A stretch of DNA of 64,000 nt from Ifrita kowaldi (taxonomy: Eukaryota; Chordata; Aves; Passeriformes; Cinclosomatidae), in NCBI GenBank assembly GCA_013398055.1, contig VZRS01012048.1, positions 459,162 through 523,161 of the forward strand, in the 5' to 3' direction. A program made the translations under genes and the position numbers. The notes under the pieces are model-generated. The model had not been told where the DNA came from and made no database searches. It worked only from the letters and a program-made list of their open reading frames with translations. Shown piece by piece: positions 41,401 through 52,800 of the stretch. Numbering within the stretch: the first letter of the stretch is position 1; the number at the start of each line of letters is the position of its first letter.

Positions 41401-42335
41401 AAGATTTATCTACATTTCTATTTTTAGTACATTTGCCAGCTAAAAAAAATGCCTCAAAACTATTAAAGAGAAGTGTGTGTGTAGAGAGAGAGTCTGAGAC
41501 CTCCTAAGTCCAGCTTCAAAAGGCATTCATAAAAACCACAACAGCAACTAACAAGACCATAGCCATCCTCTGGGAAGTAAAAAGGCAGGCAGGTCCTGAC
41601 ACGAACAAGACCTGACTTCTGAAATGCACTTCCCTGCTGAGCACTGGCCTCACAGCAGGTGCAACACTGTCCCGATGCCATCTCCATCCCTCTCTCTACT
41701 GTCCCTGCTGTTGCTCTCTTGCTGAGAGGGACAGAGCAGCTCACCTGTTCTCCCAAGACGTGCCTTCACACCTGGCATTCCCACCACCTCTGCACAGCTT
41801 GCTCCCTGCTCAGGGCTAATCAGAAGGACCCCCTTTCCCACAGCTCCCACCCTTCAGAAAACCAGCAGATCAGCCCTTCCTCACTGTACTTCACAGCGAA
41901 GGAGAGCAGGAGAAGGCTAAAGAAATCAGAAAGCAAGAATGCCTCTGACAAGTCAGGAGAACAGTGTAAATCAGGAAGCAGACTCTTCTCCCTTTTTACG
42001 GCTTAAGGACTCTGAACTTCTGCTCAAAACCCTCCAACTCTCCCTACCCATCCTCTTCTCCCAACTTTCCTAGTTTTCACACTTTCCCTCACATAGATTA
42101 ACTTCTATCAAAGAGGCACTGAAATTCTCTTGTGAAAACAGTTTGTTATATTTGAGCATAACACTGAAGTCTTCCGTGCATTCTCAATTAATAGTGCAAT
42201 ACATTTTAATTGCTAGATTAAGGTTCATTTTCTCAAGATCCAAACAAACACCACAAATGAAGCAGCTACACAGAAGCCTCTCCCGAACTACAGAGCAACT
42301 TGTTCGCAAAACTGCTCTGAACAGATCTGTATCAG

Positions 42336-42865
42336 TGCTGTGGTTTAACCTGGCAGGCAGCTAAACACCACAGAGCCATTCACTCACCCAATTCCCAGCC
42401 CCCACACAAGTGGGATAGGGGACAGAATTTGAAAGAAAGGTTAAACTCATGGGTTGAGATAAAGGTGGTTTAATACGACAGAAAAGGAAGAGGAAATAAC
42501 CACAATGATAAAATAATACAGAAAAGTGATGCACCAGCACCTGCTGACCAGGGCCCAGCCAGTCCCCAAACAGCAGGTGGACACCCCCCAGCCACCTCCC
42601 CCCCAGTTTCAGTGCTGAGCATAACACCACATGGTGTGGGATATCCCCTTGGTCAGCTGGGGTCAGCTGTCCTGGCTGGGTCCCCTCCCAACTTCCTGTC
42701 CCCCAGTCTTCTCCCTGGCAGGACAGCACAAAAATCTAAATAGTCCTTGCCTTAGCGTAAGCACTGCTCAGAAATAACTGAGACAGTGACTTACTAAATC
42801 CAAAGTGCAGCACTATACCAGCTTCCAGGAATAAAATTAACTCAATACCAGCCAAAACCAGGAGG
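42336..42865 (+). mobile_element. Near-complete solo LTR of an avian endogenous retrovirus
   Basis: The element starts TGCTGTGGTTTAACCTGGCA at 42336 and ends close to GCCAAAACCAGGA at about 42865, giving roughly 530 bp. Internal landmarks in order are GGGTTGAGATAAAGGTGGTT near 42.45 kb, AACCACAATGATAAAATAAT near 42.50 kb, CACATGGTGTGGGATATCCC near 42.63 kb and GTCAGCTGTCCTGGCTGGGT near 42.66 kb. I recognise this family from songbird genomes but not its certain name. No gag, pol or env coding sequence flanks it, so recombination between LTRs has probably removed the interior. A clean target-site duplication was not identified; the 3' terminus appears altered. It shares only the terminal TG-TGGTTTAACC motif and a few short blocks with the minus-strand LTR at 21.7-22.06 kb, so the two are probably different subfamilies. 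Confidence 0.82.
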
Positions 42866-43178
42866 ACTAGTTAATATTTACTGTGTCACTACAACTTGCC
42901 TTGTACATGCTGACCACCAAGACATGACTGAAACATTTTGGATGTTTCATTAGACTCACCCTCGCATATGCTTCATGCAGCAAAGAAAGGAATGTGCACC
43001 CATGATAGATCCATTGTGCCAGACTCTCTACATGCACACTGACTTATATGTTTGCGTTCAAAGTACCACAAATCATGCAATACAAAAGAACTGGCAGGAA
43101 TTAAAATATTCACTGCCCAGTTCAAAATTTCAAAATTATTTTTTACTCGGAAAGTACTGAACAGAGACCTCAAGTAGC

Positions 43179-43233
43179 AAAAAAAAAAAAAAAAAACCCA
43201 AACAAAAAAAAAACCAACCAACAAAAAAAACCC
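43179..43233. repeat. A-rich simple repeat
   Basis: Starts with about 18 A and continues with AAAC/AACC variants. Low complexity; the T-side open frame on the minus strand is an artefact of it. Confidence 0.85.
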
Positions 43234-46200
43234 ACCGAGGACATTCCCCAGCTATTTGTTACACTACTCGTTACAAAGACACACTTGTAATCCACCTTTG
43301 TTACTTGATAGCTTTTCTCTTAGTCTTTTTAAAATTACTGTATATCAGGTGCTTTTGAACAGGAACACCAATAAGGAGGTTCATTCTTCCCCTTTAATGA
43401 AAGCCACTGGAGTCACTTTAGTCAAGAGGTGACGGCACAATACCATGCTACTGCTGATGGAACAAGCTGGGCAGAATCACAAGCAACAAATTCTCACAGA
43501 AAGAGAAGAAAGGTTTAAGTGAAAACTGAGCCATGTAGGGATCTGAAAAGCTGCCATGCACATTTGTGTTTTAGACTGTGTTTTACTAAAAAAAAAACTC
43601 CAACAGTCTCTTATACTACCATTCCTCCCTGTCCAATGCCTTACGTTCCTGCCTGTCTGTGCCACCTTCTCAGCTACTGTGACACTACGCAGGAATGGTA
43701 TACAAGATGAGGAACTGGCTTAATCTCAGAAAAAAATCACTATTTTTCCACCATTCTACCTGTAAGACACCCTTAAAGTAGTATTCAAAGGCTCCTCTTC
43801 AACAGGAATACAAAGGGTTAGTAAACACATGAAACACAGTCTCAGTCCCAGGCCTGCTACTCTGTGCATCATAAAAATACTTTGTATCACAAGAAGCCAT
43901 TCTCATGAAAACAATGTAAATAGTCAAGCAACAGCATCTTCATGTCTTTAAAAACACGTATTTACACGTGAGAAAAAGGATAGAAATTGAGGATGTGAGG
44001 GAGAGAGAAGTAGTCACATCTTGAAGGTCTGTATGTACAAGACAAGTTGCAGTGACACACTGCACTTCACTGTAAGCAATATCTAAAATATATTCAGAAT
44101 AGTTTTGTGAACAAGTAGAAATTGGGGTAAGAGTTGGGGGACGGAATACAATAGACATATCTTAATTAAAAGATACAACTTATCCCTTTTGAAAAATATA
44201 CCAGTAAGATCTCAGCCTCCAAATAAAACTTCACAATGTGAAGCAAAGAATGGTAATTTTAAAACATTGAAATTCTGGAAAACGTTTATGGCATTTAAGA
44301 ATCATGAAGACATTTGGCAGCACACCTTCTGGGTTAGAAAGACATTGTGCTGGAATAAACCCAGGAGCAAACCTAAAGAGTATTGTTCCTGACAAAGATG
44401 ATAGTCTGAACAAGGGCTGAAAGGAATAGATGATTTAATTTCTGTATCATCATCATCATAAGACTGGCATAAAGCTCTTCAGTACTAGAAATCTATTATT
44501 CCTAATTCACTGACAAGCGGATGTCAGCCAAGTCCCTCCACACTAGCAGCATGGCTCTACACCTTCCTTATACAAACAGGTCTCTGAAAGCCAACTGGCA
44601 GAATACCTTTCCAAGTCCACACTGGTAGTAGGATTGTAGCCATACTGATCTAAAGAACTGGGCAAGGCTCAGAGGAAAGAAGCATCACCTAACAGATGAA
44701 CTGCTATGGTAGGGGAGCATGTAAGGGAAGAAGACAGACAGGCACCCTTGCTCCCAAAAGATTACCTGGTCTAACAGAGTGACACTGGCATCCCTTACAA
44801 ACTTTTCCCCAAAGCCAGAGCTCCATTACAGACATTCAGAAGCATTTGTTTATCTTGATTAAATCTGGAGAGCTATGAATTATATTTCACAAATTTGCAT
44901 GCAGTGTTCTGAACCTTAAGGGCAAATCCCTCTTGTACAAGAGAGTCTATAATACACAAACACAAGACCTACTTAGACTGTGTAAGCCTGCCAGGTTTGC
45001 TTTATTTCTTCCTTGGTTAGTTTATTATAAAGTCCTGGGTTTGGCATTGCTGCCTCTGACCATCCTTGAATCCTAGAGGCAAGCAGGTTTCTTGGTAGGC
45101 AGAGAAAAGGTTCTCAGATCCATGGCTTCTCTTTTTCCATTAGGCAGTTGCTATCTCACCCATCAGTAAAAAAGTCAGAAATACAAAATATTTTTGAGCT
45201 CAAGAAACCTTTCAATATTAGATATTTGCAGATAAGCAAGCACTAATCTTTTATTTGATGAAAGCCAGCAAAAGAATCCTGCGAGATGCTACTTACGGAA
45301 TTTGATCACACACACCGTGGTGTCGTTCATAGGATGTATCAAGCATTCTGCCCTTTAAACAGCAGACACTAACATGGTTTTCCATTAACCTATTTTTGTT
45401 TATTATTCTACATTCAACTGCTCCCCAAACAAACTTCACTGCTGTTGAACTATAGAGTGATTTCTCCAGGGCCTGTTTTTGGTCCTGCAAGCTGTCAAAC
45501 AGCTCTGGTCAAAGAATAAGAAAAGACAGCATTACATTCAGGAAGCTCAAGCTCCTTTGAAAGAAAACAAAACTAGAGTAACATGACACAGGTACAAGAT
45601 AATCATAATGGCAAAACTTGCTAGGGCTCAGGTAGAAATAAGCCATCAGTTTTTCATTTTTCTCTCCTTTGCCAGACTTCTGTGTAAGATGTATCTGCAG
45701 CGAGTTCCTTCTTACCTATGCTTATCCACCCATATTCTTCCAGAACAGAGCCCCTCACGTACAACAAGTATCTAGGACCCTGTTTTGAAAAGCAGGTCAT
45801 GCTCCTCAGAAAGGAGTACAGTTAAATGTCTCTCCACCCAAAGAGAAAACTGGATGGGAAAACAGCCTTTAAAGCAAAAATGTCAAGAACAGTATATAGC
45901 AAATATTCTGTCTGCCTAAGGAAAAGGTGCACAGTAAGTTGTGAACTGACAACACAGGTGACTATTCCACAGCCCCTTCCATCTATACACACATTCAGCA
46001 ACAGCACTGAAGGCTCAAAGTAGAATAAACTACTCAACACTACAATTATTCTAAGGAAACACTAACAGTTTTCAGAAGGGAAAAAAAAAATTGGGAAGTC
46101 AGTCCCTGGTGGAGGTCTTAGAAAGATTTTTTCATTAATAGGTCTCAGTTCCTTGTATCCGCATACAAGAAAACTGTATTTAAAATAATTTTAAAAACCC

Positions 46201-49045
46201 AATACTTGCAGAACATTCTTCTGGTTATTTCTGGAATCATGCTTTGCTTTACAAAGATTGCTGCAAGCTCCAAATCAAGCATTCTCTTCTCTCTGGAACA
46301 TTTAAGTATCAAAAAATACTGGGGAGTGTGGGAAGGGAGCCATTGGTTTCCTCTGAGGAACAGCAATCCTTCTCAATAGAACTTGAAATACCCTTTCTGA
46401 ATGTTTTATTATCTTTTTAACAGCTCAGACTTACTGGGAAGCAAGAGGAAGAAAATAAGAACAACTTTCAGACACCAGCACATTTCCAAACCAACAGATC
46501 TTCTCATCTCTGCCCCTTATTTTCCATGTAGGAAAATAACCAAAGTTATCATGTCCTCTAATAAAAGGATCCATGGATGAAAGCATCTCTAAGAAGCCAT
46601 CTACTGTTGTGCAACCTGCCATTAACCACAGTAGTTTACCAAATTCTCAAACATGGCAAAACAAAGTCTCCAAAACTGGAGACACACAGAGCTCCAGCAA
46701 GATAAGGAGCCCTGACACAACTTTGTAAAAATACAGTATCACTGCTTCCAAGATGAGTTCAGATCTGGGAGCAAAAAGCACTTGTGCAATGCTGATCTTA
46801 GGCTAATCAAAGCACTACCATGCTTTTACCGGGCTCACAGAATTACACACAGAAAATTCACCTGATCCAACTACATGTAACTCAGATTCAATGTAAGGCT
46901 CAAGAGCAACCCTTACAAGTCATGGAAAACTCCACATTGTGGAATATTTATTAGGAAAAGCACCACATAAGTGCACAAATTAACGTCACATCTCCCCACA
47001 TCACCCTAGAGCTTCCTCTGATACCCACATTGTCCAAATGTTTCTATTATTTAAGGTACCACATACACATCCACCTCTTTGTCAAATATTTGTACTCACC
47101 ACCAACTCCTTGTTAGCTAACCTGCCCTCTCTGAAAATATCCTCTAAAGCGGTTTCAGAGATGCTCCTCACACTCTTTGCTCAACATGATCTCTAAACCT
47201 GATGGTGACTCAGGAAGCATTACATAGACCCTGCACAGGGGAGCTGTGGCATCTCCCCAGTTCCCACAGTGAGGAAGGCACAGATTCACCAGGGCTGACT
47301 CACAGCTTGTTAAGGGAGGGAGGGGAAGGAGCCCAGGAGCAGCGGATGGCCAAGAGGCCCCTGCCAGCTACTCCCTGGTTGAATCTGGCTTGCCACTGCT
47401 CTCATCTTTGGCCACAGTTAGGGGCTTGGAAAAATTAATGAGAAAACAACAGGGAACAGACAATGTACAAACCATAAATACACGCACAAGAACTCCATAA
47501 GCCCAAGCATTTGGGCCCCTTCTTGCCAGCTTCTGAACTCTCTGGTAGCTCGGGAGTAATTCCTGTTCCAACATGCTGAGCTGGAAGCAACTGCCGCCAG
47601 TTACCTCCATGTAAGAAAGGTGTTTCCGGCAGTCTTGCTGAGAAGCCCCTGAGACCAGGTTAACAATTTGACTATTCCCAAAAATATTCAGGCTCTCAGA
47701 ACAAGGCCAAAATTATTTTTTCTTTTAATCATTTTTCTTCATTTTCTCGTCACCCCAAGGAAAAGAGCTGACAAAAGCTTTCTGCAACTAGAAAAGAGAC
47801 CAAACTGCAACACTGTAACTATGCCCAACCTGTCACAATTGCAATAGCTTCAAGCTTTGTGAGAGATCTGATGAAGGTAATTAGTAAAGGGGAGGGGAAA
47901 ATATTAATGCTGTTTTCCCCCTCTCTAACATTTACAACACTCAATTTATTTCTGCATTGAAGTACCTCCTTCCCCAGTTCTCTCTAGTTCATGAATGCCT
48001 ACCACTTGAAGTTTGGGTCTGCTCACACACATAAATGTTCAAAACGTGAAAAACTCAACACGGCCCTAGAAAAGACAAATGGGAGTGACAGCTTCTCCAA
48101 AGCAAAAAGGAATGCTTGACATAATGCACTGTTCACCCCAGAACCTGGTTTCTGAGTATTTTAGAACTTAATTTGGTTTTTCTCCCAAGAAATCCTAGGG
48201 GATTTTCTATGTATTTGGAGGGGAGAAGGGAAGGCAGGTAAAAATGTAAGGACTTATTCACAAGAGAAGCACTAAAAGTGGTCTTAATCTCCATCTTTAT
48301 CCATAAGGGAACCTAAGATTAAGAGCAAGTCCTGTAAGTATCATTTATTTCACTAATGATCCTTCACTGTTTAGAGGCCTCAGGAAAGCAATCAAAGTCT
48401 TTTTTTCATGACATTCAGTCACTGCCTGGCAAAATCACAGGCAAGACCAGAGGTACCATAAGACCCTGCAAATTAATTAAGGCAACACTACATTAATTGA
48501 AGTTCAGAAGCCCTAGAAACCAATTTTTCCACCAAAAAAAATGTCTCCAAGAACTGAAATTACAATACCTCTCACTTTCCAACGCAGAGAAGCTGAAACC
48601 TGTTTTTAATCTCATCAGTTCCTTCCCACACACCAACATCAAGTAAACTCGACAGCAGTATGTACTTGCTATAGCTAAATATACCAGCAATATTCGAGAA
48701 CCTAATTTGCAACCCTGCGAACACACATTCGGAAAAGATGGCAGTTTGCTGGGCTTTTATGTAACGCAAATTTAAATAGAAGAAACAGCCCCTGCCATTT
48801 TCTTCAATTAGCATTTCATTCGGCTGTAGGCAACTTAATTTCTCCAAGCCCACCGCTGCGCTTCCAAAGCAATTCCAGGAATAAATCGGACACAATCTAT
48901 ACGTACCAAGCATTCACTCGGACAGAACAGCAACGGTTTTAGCCGCCTCGGGGCCAGGCAAGCCCCTCGCCCGGCACTCGGTGTCTGCAGTGACAGAAGG
49001 ACGGGGCGCGCCCTGCCCGCCCAGCGCTCGCCGAGGAGCGGCGCN

Positions 49046-49059
49046 CCGCCACCATCTTG
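49046..49059 (-). promoter_or_regulatory. YY1-like motif just inside intron 1
   Basis: The minus strand reads CAAGATGGTGGCGG, close to the YY1 consensus AANATGGCGGC. YY1 sites often lie just downstream of CpG-island start sites. The core has one inserted or changed base, and an N lies next to it at 49045, so this is tentative. Confidence 0.3.
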
Positions 49060-49141
49060 TCAGCCGCGTCCCCGGGCACAAAGGCAGGGCGAGAAACCCC
49101 CCGCCCCAGGACCGAGCCGGGCGCCCCCAGCCCTGACTCAC

Positions 49142-49202
49142 CTCCAGGCGCAGGGAGGCACCGCAGCCCCGCAGGAACTCGCGGATGCTGCTCAGGCACT
49201 CG
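49142..49202 (-). CDS. ARHGEF7: ARHGEF7 first recognisable coding exon (CH domain), truncated by gap
   Basis: The minus strand encodes ECLSSIREFLRGCGASLRLE, which differs from the human CH-domain segment by one residue (S for N in SNIREF). The reading frame ends in GAG followed directly by a consensus donor GTGAGT at 49141-49136, giving a phase-0 junction. Joining to the exon at 17975 restores the expected LRLE-TFDAND sequence. The 5' side runs into 82 N at 49203-49284, so the first ~64 codons, including the start methionine, are not visible. The visible base before GAG is C, compatible with the serine found there in human. The type-3 CH domain is present only in the long isoforms; its precise partner is not shown by the sequence. 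The exon lies inside a strong CpG island, as expected for a first exon. Confidence 0.92.
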
Positions 49203-49284
49203 NNNNNNNNNNNNNNNNNNNNNNNNNNNNNNNNNNNNNNNNNNNNNNNNNNNNNNNNNNNNNNNNNNNNNNNNNNNNNNNNNN
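49203..49284. other. Assembly gap (82 N) in the first-exon region
   Basis: The N run directly adjoins the first coding exon. A 14-C homopolymer (49305-49318) lies 20 bases beyond its right edge, and the surroundings are extremely GC-rich, which would explain the failure to sequence. The expected start codon and about 64 codons of the CH domain are missing from the visible sequence. Confidence 0.97.
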
Positions 49285-49880
49285 GCCCCCACCGCCCCGG
49301 AGCGCCCCCCCCCCCCCCGCCGCTCCCCTCACCTCCCGCTCCCTCCGCAGGCAGCGGCGCCGATCGCTCCCACTGGAGGGTTTGAACCGGGAAGTAAACA
49401 CGGAGCACAGGAAATGGCGTGCGAGGGCGGGGGGCGGCGGGCAGGAGCGCGGGCAGGGGTGCCCCGGCCAGGCGCGGTCGCGGACGGCTCTGCCCCGGCG
49501 GGGCGGGCGCACGGAGGGAGGGAGGGAGGCGCGGCCCCGCTCGGCCCTCCCCAGCCCCGCCCCGGCTGCGGGCGGGAGTGCCCGTGGGAGCGGCCCCGGG
49601 CCTCGCCGCACAGCGCTTCTGAATTTTTCTAAATGCTGATACACAGACCCCAGTGCCGTGACGGGTTTGGCTGCGGGGCGAAGCGGCCCGGGGGGCGGCC
49701 CCGGGGGCAGCCCGGGGACAGCCCGTCCTCGGGACGAGCAGTGACCGCGCACAGGGTAGAACGCGCACGCTGCGGGTGGCCGGTATCGCCATGGGGCTGC
49801 CGGTGCCCTCGTTCTGTCTCCGGTCCACCCTTAGGTATCTGTTTTCTTACAAGGTGATATATCAGAAATGTCCCGAAGGC

Positions 49881-52800
49881 CTCCGCGGAAAATACCAGCA
49901 CCCGGAGTTAATAATCTACCAATTCCAGGGTCTGATGTTAACGACCTTTATCTATGGTTTGTTAAACAGCCCCTTCCTACCCCAGAAGAAAAACAACTTC
50001 ACAAAGAGGAAAACCTTGACTGAGTCTAAGACAGTTTTTGGCAACGCAGCCATCTGCTCTCTGCAGCTGCACTCACGGTGTCTTCAGCCCAACCTCTGTA
50101 TACCCTGAAAGCAAAATGTAGCCCTTCCATGGAAAAGCAGCCAGCCCCAAGGGCTTCAGGGACATGGCTTAACTTACCACAGCTTAATTCAAATTCTGTG
50201 TGCACATAAGCATCGTTTCACAATAAATTCATCTATTTCTATGAAGTAGTTTAGCAAACAAATCATTGCCCAAACTGGACACCTCGTTCTGTCAGAAGGG
50301 GAAAGCCTGGCACAGAAGCGCACTGGCAAGTCGCTGGAAACCGAGGTGTTGTAACACAGCGTCATGGCCTTTGATCATGCATTACACTCAGAGGTGCTTT
50401 TGTTAAATGCACTTGTATGTCAAGGTTACATAAACTCACAGCATAATCCACCTGTATATCCCTGGGAACTTCACATAAGGTTGACTCCAAACATTCCATC
50501 AAGCTGAAACCAAGGCAGTGCCTTCCCATATGATTATAAGATATGAAAGATACCTCTGACCCCATGATGTCACAAAAATGAACAAATCTGACAGCATGAC
50601 AGGGTGAACTTGGCACAAAGAAATTTAAAACACAAGCCACTACCATTTTCTAAACACAAATTTCAGTTGAGTTTTAAATGAAAGCCACTAGTCCATAATA
50701 CAAGGAATTTGGTAATGATATGAGTCGTAGAATTTTCCTTTCCTCAAGGAATGCACACGTACACACACCCCCTCCAATCCTCAAATTATTTAGTACTATG
50801 GTAAACCGCTGAGAGTTAAGAATAACCCTTTTATTACACTAAAACATAAAGGGAATGCTAAAGAAGCCCTATGGAAGTACAACAGCCCAAAAGATAAATT
50901 CAGTAAGTTTGAAGGACACAAGAGGTGAGAGAGCCCTCTTGAAAACACCACGACCTTCATGTCTCTTGCATGATATACTTTTTGATTACTCTATTAATTT
51001 ATTCCTTAATTCTAGTAAGAAATCTAAAACTATCATGCCAACATCCCTTGTTAGAATAGGATGCTGGGAATTTTTTCATTGTTGATGCTTTTAGTATGCT
51101 CTCTCCTATATGCTCTTTATATTCATACAACAATGATATAGTTGCAATTTATAACTGTTTTATCTTAAACCACTTGCTTAATAACTGGGGTTTATCTCCT
51201 TTTACATGCGTTACTTCCTTGTCTCTTCTTGCAGCCACCATTTTCTTTTTCTTCTACTTTGTTCATCAAGGCCTCTTTTCATTCTGAGAAACCTTGACAT
51301 TACTTCTGCTCTTCAAACACAAATAACCTCTCCCAAGAAATCACAGTAAATCCAGGTTTCTCTTAAAAGAAACAAATGTCTTGTCTCATAATGTAATCCA
51401 CATTAACACAAGATGTCCCAAAGTCTCCGGTGCATTGAACTCAGTAATTCTAAGAAACTCAGACATGTGTGCTACCACCTCATAAGAGGCTCCACATAAT
51501 TCATAACAGACTGAACAATAACTGGAAAGAGGCCAAAAAAATGGGTTGGGGGGGAAGGGGGAAGACTAAGGAGAGATGATTAGAGCAAGGCAAAAACTTT
51601 CAATTGAAGATTAAAGAAACAACACGCAGAGAAAACCCAAACCCTGCAAATTGTTCCCTGTCAGGTCTGGAAGCTTAAAATACATGCCAAGTACACCACT
51701 GAGACCTTAGCCCTATCAGCACTCTAATGCATGTTTCCAGTTAAAAATCATCTTCCTCAAAACAATAAAATAAGTTACAGTAAATCTCTAGAAATGCCAT
51801 TTCTTCTCTTAAAACAAGGGAAAATACTTCGGAGCAATAAAAGAAGCAGGGTACATTTTCTCAGCTCTGTGGCTGCAGCGGCATTTTTATACAACAGAAG
51901 AGAGAAGCATATGGGTAAAGAATTTAAAAATATCTTAGCATTTGCATCCTGCTAGAAATGTAAAACATTAATGATCCTGTAAAATGAAGCAAACCCATTA
52001 TTTACCTGGAAAATCTTAATGTGATTCTGGCAACCTTCTCCTACAGACATCTGAGAAACACAGTGAGGGACCCGAAGAACAAAATCCGCCCTGCGACAGA
52101 ATGTTGAAGTGCAGTTATGTGGGCCAAGCCCATGTTAAAATCACACATATGGTACATGATATCCTTTACAGTTACAGAAAGCTCAGAGGCATGACCTCTC
52201 TCACACAGACCACATTTATAGTCTCACAGGCTATTCAAAATGTAACAGAACATCATGCAAGCATACCACAGGCAGGTAAGTGCTAGTCCGCCTGAAAGAC
52301 AGCAAATATATTCAGAGACAAAGGATAAAAAAATAAAAGTAGGGTCATACTCCAAAATAACTTAGCTTAATAAGAAGTAGGTTGCATGTACATAAAGCCA
52401 GTGAAATAAAGATGTTACACATTTTCCTCTCCAGTATTTGCTTCATCCTTTTCCTATCATAGACCAACACCGTAAGTTCATTAATGGGGGTTGTCTTCCT
52501 CTTATATGTATATACAGCCCTTAGTACAAAGAGGCCTCAGTGTCCAACTGGAACCTCTGTGTGCTCTAGTAATACAAATAAAAAAGGTTAATAATAATTA
52601 GAAAAGACGAGGATTCCAGAGGGGCATGATAGATTCTTAATTAGGGACCAGGGTGCAACGGTGGAATCCGAAGAGACAAGTGGAAGGTAATATGCAGAGC
52701 AGCCACTGTTTAAACCACTTCTTTGTGGTTCAGGGACAGGTTCTGATTAAGATTTAATCTCTCGGGGAGCAGTTCTGGAAATGACAGCTAGTTCAATGAG

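Larger units (their letters stand above)
17976..49141 (-). other. ARHGEF7 intron 1 (31.2 kb)
   Basis: This large AT-rich first intron runs between the CpG-island exon and exon 2. It contains two LTR pieces, an old CR1-type LINE, several A-rich simple repeats, single N at 20713, 26158 and 49045, and two short perfect inverted repeats. Moderately GC-rich stretches occur near 23.4-23.9, 28.5-28.9 and 29.5-29.9 kb. No additional exon was recognised. Confidence 0.8.
1..49202 (-). other. ARHGEF7: ARHGEF7 (beta-PIX) locus, 5' part of the gene
   Basis: Beta-PIX is a Rho-family guanine nucleotide exchange factor acting on Rac1 and Cdc42. Its SH3 domain binds PAK kinases, and its C-terminal region binds GIT1/GIT2 and forms coiled-coil oligomers at focal adhesions and synapses. 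Five minus-strand exons here give, in order, the end of the CH domain, the linker, the SH3 domain and the beginning of the SH3-DH linker. The visible codons correspond to about residues 65-253 of the long human isoform (numbering recalled, not aligned). The remaining CH codons fall in or beyond an assembly gap on the right, and DH, PH and C-terminal exons lie beyond the left edge. The linker between CH and SH3 matches beta-PIX and not its paralogue ARHGEF6 (alpha-PIX), whose linker is different. Exon phases are 0, 1, 0, 1, 0 at successive donors and all joins are in frame. Confidence 0.95.
48940..49880. promoter_or_regulatory. CpG island and presumed ARHGEF7 promoter
   Basis: The sequence changes sharply from AT-rich intron to very GC- and CpG-rich DNA around the first coding exon. 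Several GGGCGG/CCGCCC-type boxes are present. Transcription to the left starts presumably within 49285-49650. There is no obvious TATA box, in keeping with a dispersed CpG-island promoter. Open frames of up to about 300 codons cross the island on both strands but only because stop codons are rare here; apart from the CH exon none has recognisable protein similarity. Confidence 0.85.

Noticed and set aside
49305..49340. Donor-like GTGAGG at 49332 on the minus strand right of the gap, as a 5' noncoding exon end
   Set aside because: Such words are frequent in GC-rich DNA, and without transcript data it cannot be separated from chance.
49057..49632. Plus-strand open frame of about 190 codons in the CpG island
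   Set aside because: It crosses the N gap, is proline/arginine/glycine-rich from base composition alone, and lies antisense to the ARHGEF7 exon.
48914..49828. Open frame of about 300 codons on the minus strand through the CpG island
   Set aside because: It runs through the N gap and continues past the real GTGAGT donor into intron; only the 61 bases of the CH exon within it are coding.
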